From assembly GCA_003054695.1 (NCBI GenBank), contig QAZA01000039.1, positions 62,001 through 126,000 on the forward strand: 64,000 bases of DNA, read 5' to 3'. Position 1 is the stretch's first letter, and every line of letters starts with the position of its first letter. This DNA is from Verrucomicrobia bacterium LW23. Lineage in GTDB: Bacteria; Verrucomicrobiota; Verrucomicrobiia; Methylacidiphilales; UBA1321. Of this stretch, positions 1-7,844 are shown piece by piece. The position numbers were made by a program, and so were the translations under genes. The notes under the pieces are model-generated. The model did no database searches and was not told where the DNA came from. It was given only the letters and a program-made list of their open reading frames with translations.

Positions 1-375
1 ATAGAGGCTTTGGTCCGGGTACATCTGCCCTGCGTTGTTGGCGTCGGCGGCTACCTGCCAGCCGCTCAGGTAAATAGCCTTGAGGCCCGCCTTTACCATC
101 TGCAGCGCCTGGCCGCCGCTAAGGGCGCCAAGGCAGGGGATAAAGTCTTCGGTATGAAGGAGTTCCCACAAGCGCGCGGCGCCGAGTTCGGCGATGGTGT
201 GCTTCACGCGCACGTTGCCGGACAGGCGCTCCACCTGATCCTGCGTATAGTTGCGCACGACACCCTTCCACCGGTCCGGAATGGCAGCTTTGGCGGGGGC
301 GGCCGCGGCAGGGGCGGCGACGGCGACGTCATCCGGTGCAACAGGGAGGGTGGCGGCGGCGGGCGTGGAAGTCAT
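1..375 (-). CDS. aceA: Isocitrate lyase, N-terminal part (runs off the left edge)
   Basis: Isocitrate lyase splits isocitrate into succinate and glyoxylate, the first step of the glyoxylate shunt, in the cytoplasm. The 125 codons in the window contain the family block [15 protein letters not shown] followed by MYPDQSLY, typical of the first third of AceA. The start is the ATG at 373-375. The N-terminus begins with about 35 alanine/valine/proline-rich residues before the conserved region opens at [12 protein letters not shown], which is longer and of lower complexity than usual. The rest of the gene, including the catalytic cysteine motif, lies beyond the window. The family call rests on a short but very characteristic stretch. 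The upstream side is a gene-poor region of almost 1 kb. Confidence 0.93.
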   Translation of the reverse strand, partial: MTSTPAAATLPVAPDDVAVAAPAAAAPAKAAIPDRWKGVVRNYTQDQVERLSGNVRVKHTIAELGAARLWELLHTEDFIPCLGALSGGQALQMVKAGLKAIYLSGWQVAADANNAGQMYPDQSLY

Positions 376-713
376 AGGGTGGGGGAGGTAGTGGGGTAGG
401 GAAGCGAGGTGTGGTGTGGCCAGGGGCGCCGACTGGTGTGCGGCGCGGGTGCGGGTTACTTCGCAAAGAGATGGCGACCGAGGATTCGCCTGATTATTTC
501 AGCACTCCTTGACGATAAAGCAAAAGTTTTTTTAGTGAGGCAGAGAAGTTGATCGGGATGTCACCGGTTTGTTACTGTGGCGTTACAGTAAAGTTACAAG
601 GCGCACTGCCCGGCTACCTACAGCAATCGGCACGGAGAGGCCGTCTCTTAACCCCCCGTAGTCGGGGGCGGAGATTCGGGCTATGCTGTAGAACGGATGG
701 CAACAGCGCGATT

Positions 714-729
714 TGCAAGACAGCTTGCA
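714..729. promoter_or_regulatory. Possible operator: TGCAAG-ACAG-CTTGCA
   Basis: This is a perfect 6-bp inverted repeat with a 4-bp spacer, about 340 bp upstream of aceA. A second TTTGCAAG half-site follows about 20 bp later (near 740-747). The clustering of half-sites suggests a transcription factor site, but no regulator can be named and it could be chance. Confidence 0.25.
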
Positions 730-1202
730 TTCTCCCGCAATTTGCAAGCGCCAGGACAGGGGCCGCGGCAGCCATTGCCAGGTTGCAACCACGATGCTGC
801 CGAGGGGGAGATGCGGTTGCCGGGCAAAATGGCAAGGACTGGCATCCCCTGTGCTTAAGCATAGGTAGATTGCACGAGATGCATCGGCCGAAAGTGGCGT
901 TGCGATGTTGCGAAAGCGCGGAAATCGCTACGTAAACCAGGGCCGCAGGCGTCCTCTGCCATTGTTACTCCTATCCCCATGTAAAAACATACAGGTATTG
1001 CCATGAAAAAGCGCAGCTCCTTCTTCCATTACAGCGCCTACACCTCCTGCCTACTCGCACCCATGCCTGGGCGCCGGGTGGGCGACAATGACACGTCTGC
1101 GCCGGAGTTTTCCTGCCCCGATACGGGCGCCGGTACTCAGGCCACGGTCATCGCCCGCGTGCGCCACACATGCGTGGAGCGCCGCACGGCAGGCGAGACG
1201 GT

Positions 1203-1256
1203 GGGCCGTGCCATGCTGAGCTAGCCTGGCTGGCCGGGCTAGATGGGCCACGGCCC
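1203..1256. other. Bulged two-part hairpin
   Basis: The outer arms GGGCCGTG (1203-1210) and CACGGCCC (1249-1256) pair perfectly. Inner arms CTAGCC (1221-1226) and GGCTAG (1237-1242) pair again inside them, and CCAT/ATGG extends the outer stem across a bulge. No T-tract follows, so this is not a classical terminator. It lies about 110 bp before the small secreted protein gene and could be an untranslated structure or a remnant repeat. Confidence 0.35.
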
Positions 1257-1366
1257 GTCGTCCCTCCCGCTCCCGCAGCTTGTGTTCAGGCAGGTCTCAG
1301 GTCGGTCCTTTGGTCACATCTTTCTCATCATCAAAGAATTATCTCTAATATTTACATTTGCGTCCC

Positions 1367-1672
1367 ATGAAAACGACATCCCTCGTGAGATGCGCCTTCG
1401 CGCTGATCATCGCCGTTTCTATTGCCCCCAACGCGCACGCCGCGTCGGAGTATCTCCTCTGGCCGGGCCAGGTGCACCGCACCGCCATCTGCGCCGCAAC
1501 CAACGCGCCCGGCGATGGCGGCAGTGTCCCCGGCCGCTCCGACACAGCCCCGGCGCCTCGCCCGGAAACGCCCGGTAATGGAGCGCCTCCGTCTCCGCCC
1601 ACACCCGCTCCCGCCCCAGCACCTCGCCCCGGCGGTCCCTCCAGCCCTGGCGGTGCGGGTGGCGTTCGCTAG
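1367..1672 (+). CDS. Small secreted proline-rich protein, unknown function
   Basis: This 101-residue protein matches no family I recognise. The N-terminus MKTTSLVR is followed by a hydrophobic stretch and the cleavage-like sequence NAHA-A near residue 25, a convincing Sec signal peptide. The mature part is only about 75 residues. It has two cysteine-free segments around a single cysteine (ICAATN), then a tail made almost entirely of proline, alanine, glycine and arginine. A TTG three codons upstream would also be in frame, but the ATG gives the better signal peptide. There is no clear Shine-Dalgarno sequence. The gene stands alone, convergent with panC. It could be a cell-surface or spacer peptide, and a spurious frame in GC-rich DNA remains possible. 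Confidence 0.5.
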   Translation: MKTTSLVRCAFALIIAVSIAPNAHAASEYLLWPGQVHRTAICAATNAPGDGGSVPGRSDTAPAPRPETPGNGAPPSPPTPAPAPAPRPGGPSSPGGAGGVR

Positions 1673-1715
1673 AGCATCATCGCTCTAACGTTCGAGCGAA
1701 AATCCGCGCGGCCGG

Positions 1716-2498
1716 CTACGGCTCCGTCGGCAGCGGCACATTGTCGATCAGCCGCGTGGTGCCGACGCGTACTGCGGCGCAGAGGCGGCCCTGCGCGGCT
1801 TCGACATAATCCAGCTGCACGCCGGGGGTGGCGGAGAGTTTGTCGCGCAGCCAGCCGATGGGGTTGGGCTGACGGACGGCGTCGGCCAGGCCGCGGGGCA
1901 GCGCGAGTGCGATTTCGCGCTCTTCGTCGCTGAGGTAGACGTTGCGCGAGCTCAGTGCCAGGCCGTCGCGGTCGCGCACCGTCTCCACGGGGTGGATGCG
2001 CACCGGCACGTTCAGGTCGCGCACCATGCGGCGGATCACGTCCAGCTGCTGGGCGTCCTTCTGCCCAAACCAGGCGGCATCCGGCTGCGTAATGTTAAAG
2101 AGCTTGAGGACCACGGTGGTGACCCCGCGGAAATGGCCCGGGCGCGAGCCTCCGTCGCGGCCCTGGCTCAGTTCCTCCTCCATCACCCACGTGCTGTGGC
2201 CGGATTCGTACAGGTCCGGCGGCGTAAACACGGCGTCCACTCCGCACGTCAGGCACAGCGCCATGTCGGTGCGGCGCGGGCGCGGGTATTGCGCCAGGTC
2301 CTCCGTGGGGGCAAACTGGGCGGGGTTGACGTATATCGACACGATGACCCGGCCGGCGGCGGCGCGTGCGCGGCGTATAAGCTCCAGGTGCCCGGCGTGC
2401 AGCGCGCCCATGGTGGGCACCAGGCCGATGGTGTGCCCGCCGCGGCGCCACTCCTGGGCAAGGGCGTGCATTTCCTGGGGGGACTCAATAACGTGCAT
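1716..2498 (-). CDS. panC: Pantoate--beta-alanine ligase (pantothenate synthetase)
   Basis: PanC condenses pantoate with beta-alanine using ATP to make pantothenate, the coenzyme A precursor. The 260-residue protein shows the nucleotide-binding block PTMGALHAGH near residue 29, the second conserved block FGQKDAQQ in mid-protein, and SSRNVYLS, the KMSKS-equivalent of this family. It is slightly shorter than the usual 280 residues because the C-terminal domain is compact; the catalytic N-terminal domain is complete. The start is the ATG at 2496-2498. It is divergent from nuoI across 325 bp and has no other pantothenate gene beside it. Confidence 0.95.
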   Translation of the reverse strand: MHVIESPQEMHALAQEWRRGGHTIGLVPTMGALHAGHLELIRRARAAAGRVIVSIYVNPAQFAPTEDLAQYPRPRRTDMALCLTCGVDAVFTPPDLYESGHSTWVMEEELSQGRDGGSRPGHFRGVTTVVLKLFNITQPDAAWFGQKDAQQLDVIRRMVRDLNVPVRIHPVETVRDRDGLALSSRNVYLSDEEREIALALPRGLADAVRQPNPIGWLRDKLSATPGVQLDYVEAAQGRLCAAVRVGTTRLIDNVPLPTEP

Positions 2499-2823
2499 GT
2501 GGGGACGGGGGAGTAGGAGAGGGGGAAAGGGATGTGGGGTATGCGTGCCGCCTGCGGGGCATGCGCCAGGCCCGGGCCGACCATCATACGGGGCGGGTGG
2601 GCGGCCTCAAAGCACGAAGTTTGCGCAGGCGCGGTATTATCGCCACGATCGGACCTTTCGGCGGTGCGGGCTGTGGCGGCGCGTGCGTTAAATTTGTGTG
2701 GAGAGGCTCCTGCGGGCTTCTGCAACATGTTTTATGTCAGCAGGTTGCATGATGCGATTTTTCTTGTGAAATATTTCACAATCTCGTTGCCATCGACAGC
2801 GGTTTCAGGCTAGCCTTAAGCCC
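2499..2823. other. Divergent promoter region between panC and nuoI
   Basis: This 325-bp stretch separates two divergent genes and must hold both promoters. No protein-like frame is credible. Its AT-rich right end carries a perfect CRP-type palindrome at 2764-2781. The last 40 bp before nuoI contain no obvious Shine-Dalgarno sequence. Confidence 0.5.
2764..2781. promoter_or_regulatory. CRP/FNR-family operator in front of nuoI
   Basis: TTGTGAAATATTTCACAA is an 18-bp perfect palindrome that fits the CRP consensus TGTGA-N6-TCACA exactly. It ends 42 bp before the nuoI ATG, a spacing compatible with activation or repression of the nuo operon. FNR sites (TTGAT-N4-ATCAA) fit less well. Which regulator of the CRP/FNR superfamily binds here is an inference. 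Confidence 0.65.
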
Positions 2824-3399
2824 ATGATCGTCCAACGACCGGAACTGACCTGGTACGAGAAGACCTATTTTCCCAGCCTTATCGGGGGCATGGTGATTAC
2901 TTTTGGTCACCTGTGGCGTACCGTCTTTGCCAACGGCAAAGTCACGATGGAGTATCCGGAAGAGAAGTGGGCCGTGCCGAAGGGATATCGCGGAGCGCCT
3001 ACGCTGGTTAAGGACGAAGAGGGACGCGAGAAGTGCGTCAGTTGCCAGTTGTGCGAGTTTATTTGTCCGCCGCGCGCCATCCGCATCAAGCCGGGTGAGC
3101 TGCCTGCGGGCGCGGCAAACGCGCATGTCGAGAAAGGGCCGAAGGAGTTCGACATCGACATGATCCGCTGCATCTACTGCGGCCTGTGCGAGGAAGTTTG
3201 CCCGGAGGAGGCGATCTTTCTGCGCCAGGATTACGCGATTACCGGCCTCTCCCGCGAGGAGATGCTGCACAACAAGGCCAAGCTTTATGAACTGGGCGGC
3301 GTGATGACGCTGCCCGTCAAAAAGTGGTCCGCACCCCCCGCGGGCGCCGGAGCCGAAGCCACCGCCAGGAACGAGCCCGCCCGCGCGGGTGCCGTCTGA
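2824..3399 (+). CDS. nuoI: NADH-quinone oxidoreductase subunit I
   Basis: NuoI carries the two 4Fe-4S clusters (N6a and N6b) that pass electrons along the peripheral arm of complex I towards the last cluster, N2. The 191-residue protein has the two ferredoxin motifs CVSCQLCEFICP and CIYCGLCEEVCP, each with the full CxxCxxCxxxCP pattern, in the expected order. The C-terminus ends in an alanine-rich tail (roughly the last 25 residues) beyond the conserved core. It opens a plus-strand operon nuoIJKLMN. The genes for the remaining subunits (nuoA-H) are not in the window, and panC sits directly upstream on the other strand, so the complex I genes are split in this genome. Confidence 0.97.
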   Translation: MIVQRPELTWYEKTYFPSLIGGMVITFGHLWRTVFANGKVTMEYPEEKWAVPKGYRGAPTLVKDEEGREKCVSCQLCEFICPPRAIRIKPGELPAGAANAHVEKGPKEFDIDMIRCIYCGLCEEVCPEEAIFLRQDYAITGLSREEMLHNKAKLYELGGVMTLPVKKWSAPPAGAGAEATARNEPARAGAV

Positions 3400-3557
3400 G
3401 CGCCGAAGCGAAAAAGCAAAGCGCCCTTCTCCCCTCACGGCGCGTGCAACGGACAGCGGCCGGCGTAACCCGCCGCCAGGCACATCCCGCCTGCCACCAC
3501 CTCTGTCCGCCGCCCGCGCCGCGAGCTCCTCTCTCTCCTTCCCTCTACATACAAGGC

Positions 3558-4070
3558 ATGGAACCCATCTTATTCTGGATCTTCTCCCTGGGGATGATCG
3601 TGGCCGGTGTCTCGGTGATTCTCAACCGAAACCCGGTCGCCGCCGCATTGTCGCTGGCGGTGACGATTGTGTTTCTCGCCCTCATGTTCGGCTTCTGCCT
3701 GGGGGCCTGGTTCCTGATGGTCATCCAGGTCGCCGTGTACGCGGGCGCCGTCATGGTGCTGTTCCTCTTCATTATTATGCTGCTGGATGTGAAGGAGGAG
3801 GAGACCCGCACGCGCAGCTGGTCCTACGCCGTTATGGGCTCCGCCCTGGCGCTGTTTATGATGTGCATGGTGGTGCTGGTGCTGCGCGCCACGGAGCCCG
3901 TGAAAGCCGCCGCGGACGCGGGCGTCCCGGTGGACGACGCGCAGCAGATCGGCACGCTTCTCTTTACCAAGTACCTGCTGCCGTTTGAGATCACCAGTGT
4001 GCTGCTGCTGGTGGCGGCCATTGGCGTGGTGCTCTTGAGCCTTACCCACAAGCGGGAGTCCTCGTCATGA
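3558..4070 (+). CDS. nuoJ: NADH-quinone oxidoreductase subunit J
   Basis: NuoJ is a membrane-arm subunit of complex I, lying next to NuoK and NuoA near the quinone site. The ATG at 3558 gives a 170-residue protein with five hydrophobic segments and the typical central sequence QVAVYAGAVMVLFLF, which includes the pi-bulge region of the third helix. The open frame extends upstream for 78 codons, but that part is arginine/proline-rich and unrelated to NuoJ. It is preceded by 158 bp after nuoI, unusually loose for this operon. Its stop overlaps the nuoK start (ATGA), suggesting coupled translation. Confidence 0.95.
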   Translation: MEPILFWIFSLGMIVAGVSVILNRNPVAAALSLAVTIVFLALMFGFCLGAWFLMVIQVAVYAGAVMVLFLFIIMLLDVKEEETRTRSWSYAVMGSALALFMMCMVVLVLRATEPVKAAADAGVPVDDAQQIGTLLFTKYLLPFEITSVLLLVAAIGVVLLSLTHKRESSS

Positions 4071-4375
4071 TGGAGATTACGCTTAACCATTACCTGGCCG
4101 TCAGCGCCGTGCTGTTCATGATCGGTCTGGCCGGGGTAATCCTGCGCCGCGACATCCTCATCATCTATATGTCGCTGGAGATGATGCTGAACGCCGCCAA
4201 CCTCTCGCTGGTCGCCTTCAGCCGCTTCAACAACTTCGTGGATGCCCAGATTCTGGTGTTCTTTGTCATTACCGTTGCCGCGGCCGAAGTCGCCGTGGGC
4301 CTCGCCCTCATCGTGGCGCTGTACCGTCTCAAACGCACCTCACGCGTCCAGGACATCACCACCTTGAAGCTCTGA
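4067..4375 (+). CDS. nuoK: NADH-quinone oxidoreductase subunit K
   Basis: NuoK is a three-helix membrane subunit of complex I related to MrpC. The 102-residue protein keeps both buried glutamates of the family, in YMSLEMMLNAANL (helix 2) and VAAAEVAVGLALI (helix 3), which take part in proton transfer. It overlaps nuoJ by four bases and is followed by nuoL after 25 bp. Length and hydrophobic pattern are as expected. Confidence 0.96.
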   Translation: MMEITLNHYLAVSAVLFMIGLAGVILRRDILIIYMSLEMMLNAANLSLVAFSRFNNFVDAQILVFFVITVAAAEVAVGLALIVALYRLKRTSRVQDITTLKL

Positions 4376-4400
4376 CAAACGGAGAACCTGAACCTCACCC

Positions 4401-6281
4401 ATGAACGCTCTCCCCTGGTTTCTCCTGGTCGCGCCGTTGCTCTCGGCGGTCGTGATCTTTGCGACGCTGCTGCGCTCGCCAAAGGTTGCCGCCGGCATCT
4501 CCATCGGCGCGTGCGCTATCTCCTTTGCCATCGCGCTGGGCCTCAAGTTCGGCTCCCTGGTCGCGCCTGTCGCCATTCCTTGGATCACGCTCCCCGGCCT
4601 CGCCATTGAGATCGGCTTTAACGCCGACGCGCTGGCGCAGATGATGCTGCTCGTCGTCACCGGCGTGGGCCTGCTGGTGCACATCTACTCCTTTGCCTAC
4701 ATGGACGGCGACAAAGGGCAGGCGCGGTTCTTTGCCGAGCTCTCGCTGTTCATGTTCTCGATGCTCGGCATCGTGATCGCGACGAACTTCATCCAGATGT
4801 TTATCTTCTGGGAGCTGGTCGGCCTGAGCTCCTACCTGCTCATCGGCTTCTGGTTCGAGAAGAAAAGCGCCGCGGACGCCGCCAAGAAAGCGTTCCTCGT
4901 CAACCGCATCGGCGACTTCGGCTTCCTCGTCGGCATCATCACTTTCTGGGGCCTTACCGGCACGCTGTTCTTCGATCCCGCCACCTGGACGGCCGGCGGC
5001 GACTCCGCGAAGGGTATCACCTCGCTGGTGGATCTGCAGGCTAACCCCAAGTTTGCCACGCTTATCCACGTCATGGGCTTTGGCCTCTTTATGGGCTGTA
5101 TGGGTAAGTCCGCCATGGTGCCCCTGCACGTGTGGTTGCCGGACGCCATGGAGGGCCCGACGCCCGTCTCCGCGCTCATCCACGCCGCCACCATGGTGGC
5201 CGCGGGCGTCTACATGATCTGCCGCATCTATCCGGTGCTGGCCATTACGCCGTTGCTGATGACCTTTATCGCCGCCATCGGCCTCATCACACTTCTGTTC
5301 GCGGCGGTTATTGCGCTGCAGCAGGACGACATCAAGCGCATCCTCGCCTACTCCACGCTCTCCCAGCTGGGCTACATGGTGATGGCCGTCGGTCTCGGCG
5401 CTCCCGCGGCGGCGATGTTTCACCTGACGACCCACGCGTTCTTCAAGGCGCTGCTGTTCCTCGGCGCCGGCTCGGTGATCCATGCGATGCACCACGAGCA
5501 GGACATCTGGAAGATGGGCGGCCTGTGGAAGAAGATTCCCCTCACGTTCTGGACGTTCGTTGTCGGTACGGCGGCGCTTACCGGCTTTCCCTTCCTGGCC
5601 GGCTTCTTCTCCAAGGAGGAGATTCTTATGGCTGCCTGGCACGGGCATCCGTTCCACTTCGGCCTGGCTGCGCTGACAGCCGCGCTTACCTCCTTCTACA
5701 TGTTCCGCCTCTTCTTCGTCACCTTCTTTGGCGAGTGCCGCAGTGAAGATGCGAAGCATGCGCATGAGTCCCCCGCCGCCATGTGGCTGCCGCTGGTGAT
5801 CCTCGCGATCCCGTCGGTCATCGCCGGCTTTGGCTTCGTGGGCATCGGCCATGCGTTCCACGACTTCTTCCACCACGCTTTCCCCGCCTTCATCCACGCG
5901 GAGCACTCGCATGAAGGCGCCGGCATCGTCATGTCCATCTCGATCGTGGCGTTCCTGGCCGGCCTCGGCGCGGCTGCGGCCTACTACCTCAAGGGCCCGG
6001 CCAAGGACCCCATGCCCGCCATGCCTCCGGTGCAGAACAAGTTCTACATCGACTACATTTACGACAACGCCGTGCTGGGCGTGCAGGCGGGCATCGCGCG
6101 CATGCTCAACACCATCGACTACTGGCTGCTGGGCACCATCTTTGTCCGCGGCAGCGCCACTTTCGTGAGCATCGGGGGCGAACTGCTCCGCCTGTTCCAG
6201 ACCGGGAACATGCAGACGTACGCCTTCCTCTTCAGCCTCGGGGCTGCCCTGCTTTTCTACTACATCTTGTTTCTGATCTGA
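4401..6281 (+). CDS. nuoL: NADH-quinone oxidoreductase subunit L
   Basis: NuoL is the distal antiporter-like proton-pumping subunit of complex I with the long lateral helix. The 626-residue protein shows the core signatures HVWLPDAMEGPTPVSALIHA and LAYSTLSQLGYMV, with the conserved glutamate in FWELVGLSSYLLIGFW and the lysine in DDIKRILAYS. The histidine-rich segment around residues 450-500 (KHAHESP, HAFHDFFHH, HAEHSHEG) is a local peculiarity between the core and the lateral helix. The C-terminus has the expected additional helix. Position and order within nuoIJKLMN are classical. Confidence 0.97.
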   Translation: MNALPWFLLVAPLLSAVVIFATLLRSPKVAAGISIGACAISFAIALGLKFGSLVAPVAIPWITLPGLAIEIGFNADALAQMMLLVVTGVGLLVHIYSFAYMDGDKGQARFFAELSLFMFSMLGIVIATNFIQMFIFWELVGLSSYLLIGFWFEKKSAADAAKKAFLVNRIGDFGFLVGIITFWGLTGTLFFDPATWTAGGDSAKGITSLVDLQANPKFATLIHVMGFGLFMGCMGKSAMVPLHVWLPDAMEGPTPVSALIHAATMVAAGVYMICRIYPVLAITPLLMTFIAAIGLITLLFAAVIALQQDDIKRILAYSTLSQLGYMVMAVGLGAPAAAMFHLTTHAFFKALLFLGAGSVIHAMHHEQDIWKMGGLWKKIPLTFWTFVVGTAALTGFPFLAGFFSKEEILMAAWHGHPFHFGLAALTAALTSFYMFRLFFVTFFGECRSEDAKHAHESPAAMWLPLVILAIPSVIAGFGFVGIGHAFHDFFHHAFPAFIHAEHSHEGAGIVMSISIVAFLAGLGAAAAYYLKGPAKDPMPAMPPVQNKFYIDYIYDNAVLGVQAGIARMLNTIDYWLLGTIFVRGSATFVSIGGELLRLFQTGNMQTYAFLFSLGAALLFYYILFLI

Positions 6282-6323
6282 CGTAAGCCGCCGCCGCAAC
6301 ATCGGACACAGGACCCTTTCTGG

Positions 6324-7841
6324 ATGAACATCCTCCCTCTTTTCCTCCTCATTATACCCACGCTGGCCCTGGTGGCCATCGTGCTGCGCACGTGCCCCAA
6401 AACGGCGGCCACCGTCGCGGCCACGGCCAACTTTTTCCTCAGCGCGGTGCTCTTCTATCTGTACTGCCAGATGGGGCCGGCGCCGTTCGACTTTAACCTG
6501 CCCTGGGCCAGCTTCCCCGGCCTGCCCACCATTCACCTGCACTTTGGGCTGGACGGCCTGAACCTGCCGCTGATTGTGCTGGCCACCACGGTCTCCCTCG
6601 CCGCCATCCTCGTCTCCCCGGCGGATTGCAAGCGTAAGGAGGAGTTCTTTGCGTACCTGCTGATCATGTCGCTGGGCGGCATCGGCGCGTTCCTCTCATT
6701 CGATCTCTTCTTCTTCTACATCTTCCACGAGTTCGCGCTGATCCCCACCTTCCTGCTCATCGGCATCTGGGGCCCGCAAAACCGCGCGTATGCCGCGTTC
6801 CAGATCACCCTCTACCTCATGATCGGCAGCCTTGTCCTGCTCGCCGGCCTGATCCTGCTGGTGCTGAGCGTGCCCGAGGCCGCCCGTACCTGGGACATGA
6901 TTGCCCTGCAGAAAGCGATTGCCGAAAGCCTGTCCAACGCGGCCACCGCCGGCAACACCTCGGCGATGATCGCCCTCTCGTACCCCTTCCTGCTTATCGG
7001 CTTCGGTACGCTCGTCTCGCTCTTTCCCTTCCACAGCTGGGCGCCGGCCGGTTACGCCGCGGCGCCTCCCGGGGCGGCGATGCTCCACGCGGGCGTGCTC
7101 AAAAAGTTCGGCCTGTACGGCCTGCTGCGCATTGCCCTGCCTCTGGTACACGCGCCCGGCACGCAGATGGAGCCCACCTGGGCCGCCTGGGTGGCTGCGT
7201 GGCAGTACCTTCTGCTCCTGCTTCTCCTCGGCAACGTGCTCTACATCGGCTTTGTGACGATGGCGCAAAAGGAGCTGCAAACCATGCTCGGTTTCTCCAG
7301 CGTGATGCACATGGGCTATGCCTTCCTGGGCCTGGCCGCCTACTCGGAGATCGGCTTTGCGGGCGTGGTGCTGATGATGGTGGCGCACGGCCTCAGCGCA
7401 GCGCTTCTCTTCGGCCTGGCCGGGGAGATCCAGCAGCGCACGGGCGAGAACCGCATGGACAAGCTCGGCGGCCTCGCCTCCAGCGCCCCGATTCTGGCTA
7501 CCTTCTTCCTCATCGGCTCCATGGCCTCCATCGGCCTGCCCGGCCTGGCCAACTTTGCGGGTGAGCTTCTTATCTTTATGGCCGGCTTCAAGACCTACCC
7601 GTCCATCACTTTCTTCGCCATTTGGGGCGTGGTGATCGGCGGCGTCTACCAGCTGCGCGCCGTCGCCAGCATCTTCTACGGCCCCGCGCCGGAGGGGCTG
7701 GGCGAAGTGAAGGACCTTACCATGGCGGCCCGCATTCCCTACCTCATCCTTATCGCTGCGCTTTTCCTCTTTGGTCTGGCGCCGCAGCTTCTCCTCCAGA
7801 TCGTGCAGCCCAGCCTTTCCAAACTTTTCGGTGGAGCCTGA
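6324..7841 (+). CDS. nuoM: NADH-quinone oxidoreductase subunit M
   Basis: NuoM is the second antiporter-like proton-pumping subunit of complex I. The 505-residue protein keeps the buried glutamate in FYIFHEFALIPTFLLIGIWG and a lysine in HAGVLKKFGLYGLLR. The loop that normally reads HTWLPDAHxEAPT is replaced by HSWAPAGYAAAPPGAAML, lacking the aspartate and histidine of the common version; this looks like a lineage variant rather than damage. About 40 extra residues (AIAESLSNAATAGNTSAM region) lie before that loop. It is 42 bp after nuoL and 3 bp before nuoN. Confidence 0.95.
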   Translation: MNILPLFLLIIPTLALVAIVLRTCPKTAATVAATANFFLSAVLFYLYCQMGPAPFDFNLPWASFPGLPTIHLHFGLDGLNLPLIVLATTVSLAAILVSPADCKRKEEFFAYLLIMSLGGIGAFLSFDLFFFYIFHEFALIPTFLLIGIWGPQNRAYAAFQITLYLMIGSLVLLAGLILLVLSVPEAARTWDMIALQKAIAESLSNAATAGNTSAMIALSYPFLLIGFGTLVSLFPFHSWAPAGYAAAPPGAAMLHAGVLKKFGLYGLLRIALPLVHAPGTQMEPTWAAWVAAWQYLLLLLLLGNVLYIGFVTMAQKELQTMLGFSSVMHMGYAFLGLAAYSEIGFAGVVLMMVAHGLSAALLFGLAGEIQQRTGENRMDKLGGLASSAPILATFFLIGSMASIGLPGLANFAGELLIFMAGFKTYPSITFFAIWGVVIGGVYQLRAVASIFYGPAPEGLGEVKDLTMAARIPYLILIAALFLFGLAPQLLLQIVQPSLSKLFGGA

Positions 7842-7844
7842 TCC

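Larger units (their letters stand above)
376..1366. other. Gene-poor region between aceA and a small secreted protein
   Basis: No convincing gene is visible; the short open frames overlap on both strands and lack family features. The stretch holds a CCCCCG-TAGT-CGGGGG hairpin at 653-668, a TGCAAG/CTTGCA palindrome at 714-729 and a longer bulged hairpin at 1203-1256. A 73-codon frame at 1003-1224 (+) starts with MKKRSSFF but then loses any protein-like pattern, so it is not called. The region presumably holds the aceA promoter and its control sites. Confidence 0.5.

Noticed and set aside
1003-1224. 73-codon plus-strand frame starting MKKRSSFF
   Set aside because: The start looks signal-like, but the rest has no domain pattern, overlaps a minus-strand frame of equal length and runs into a hairpin.
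4395-6542. Long minus-strand open frame opposite nuoL and nuoM (715 codons)
   Set aside because: It is the antisense shadow of GC-rich coding sequence: His/Asp/Arg-rich with no protein family features, and it spans two real genes on the other strand.
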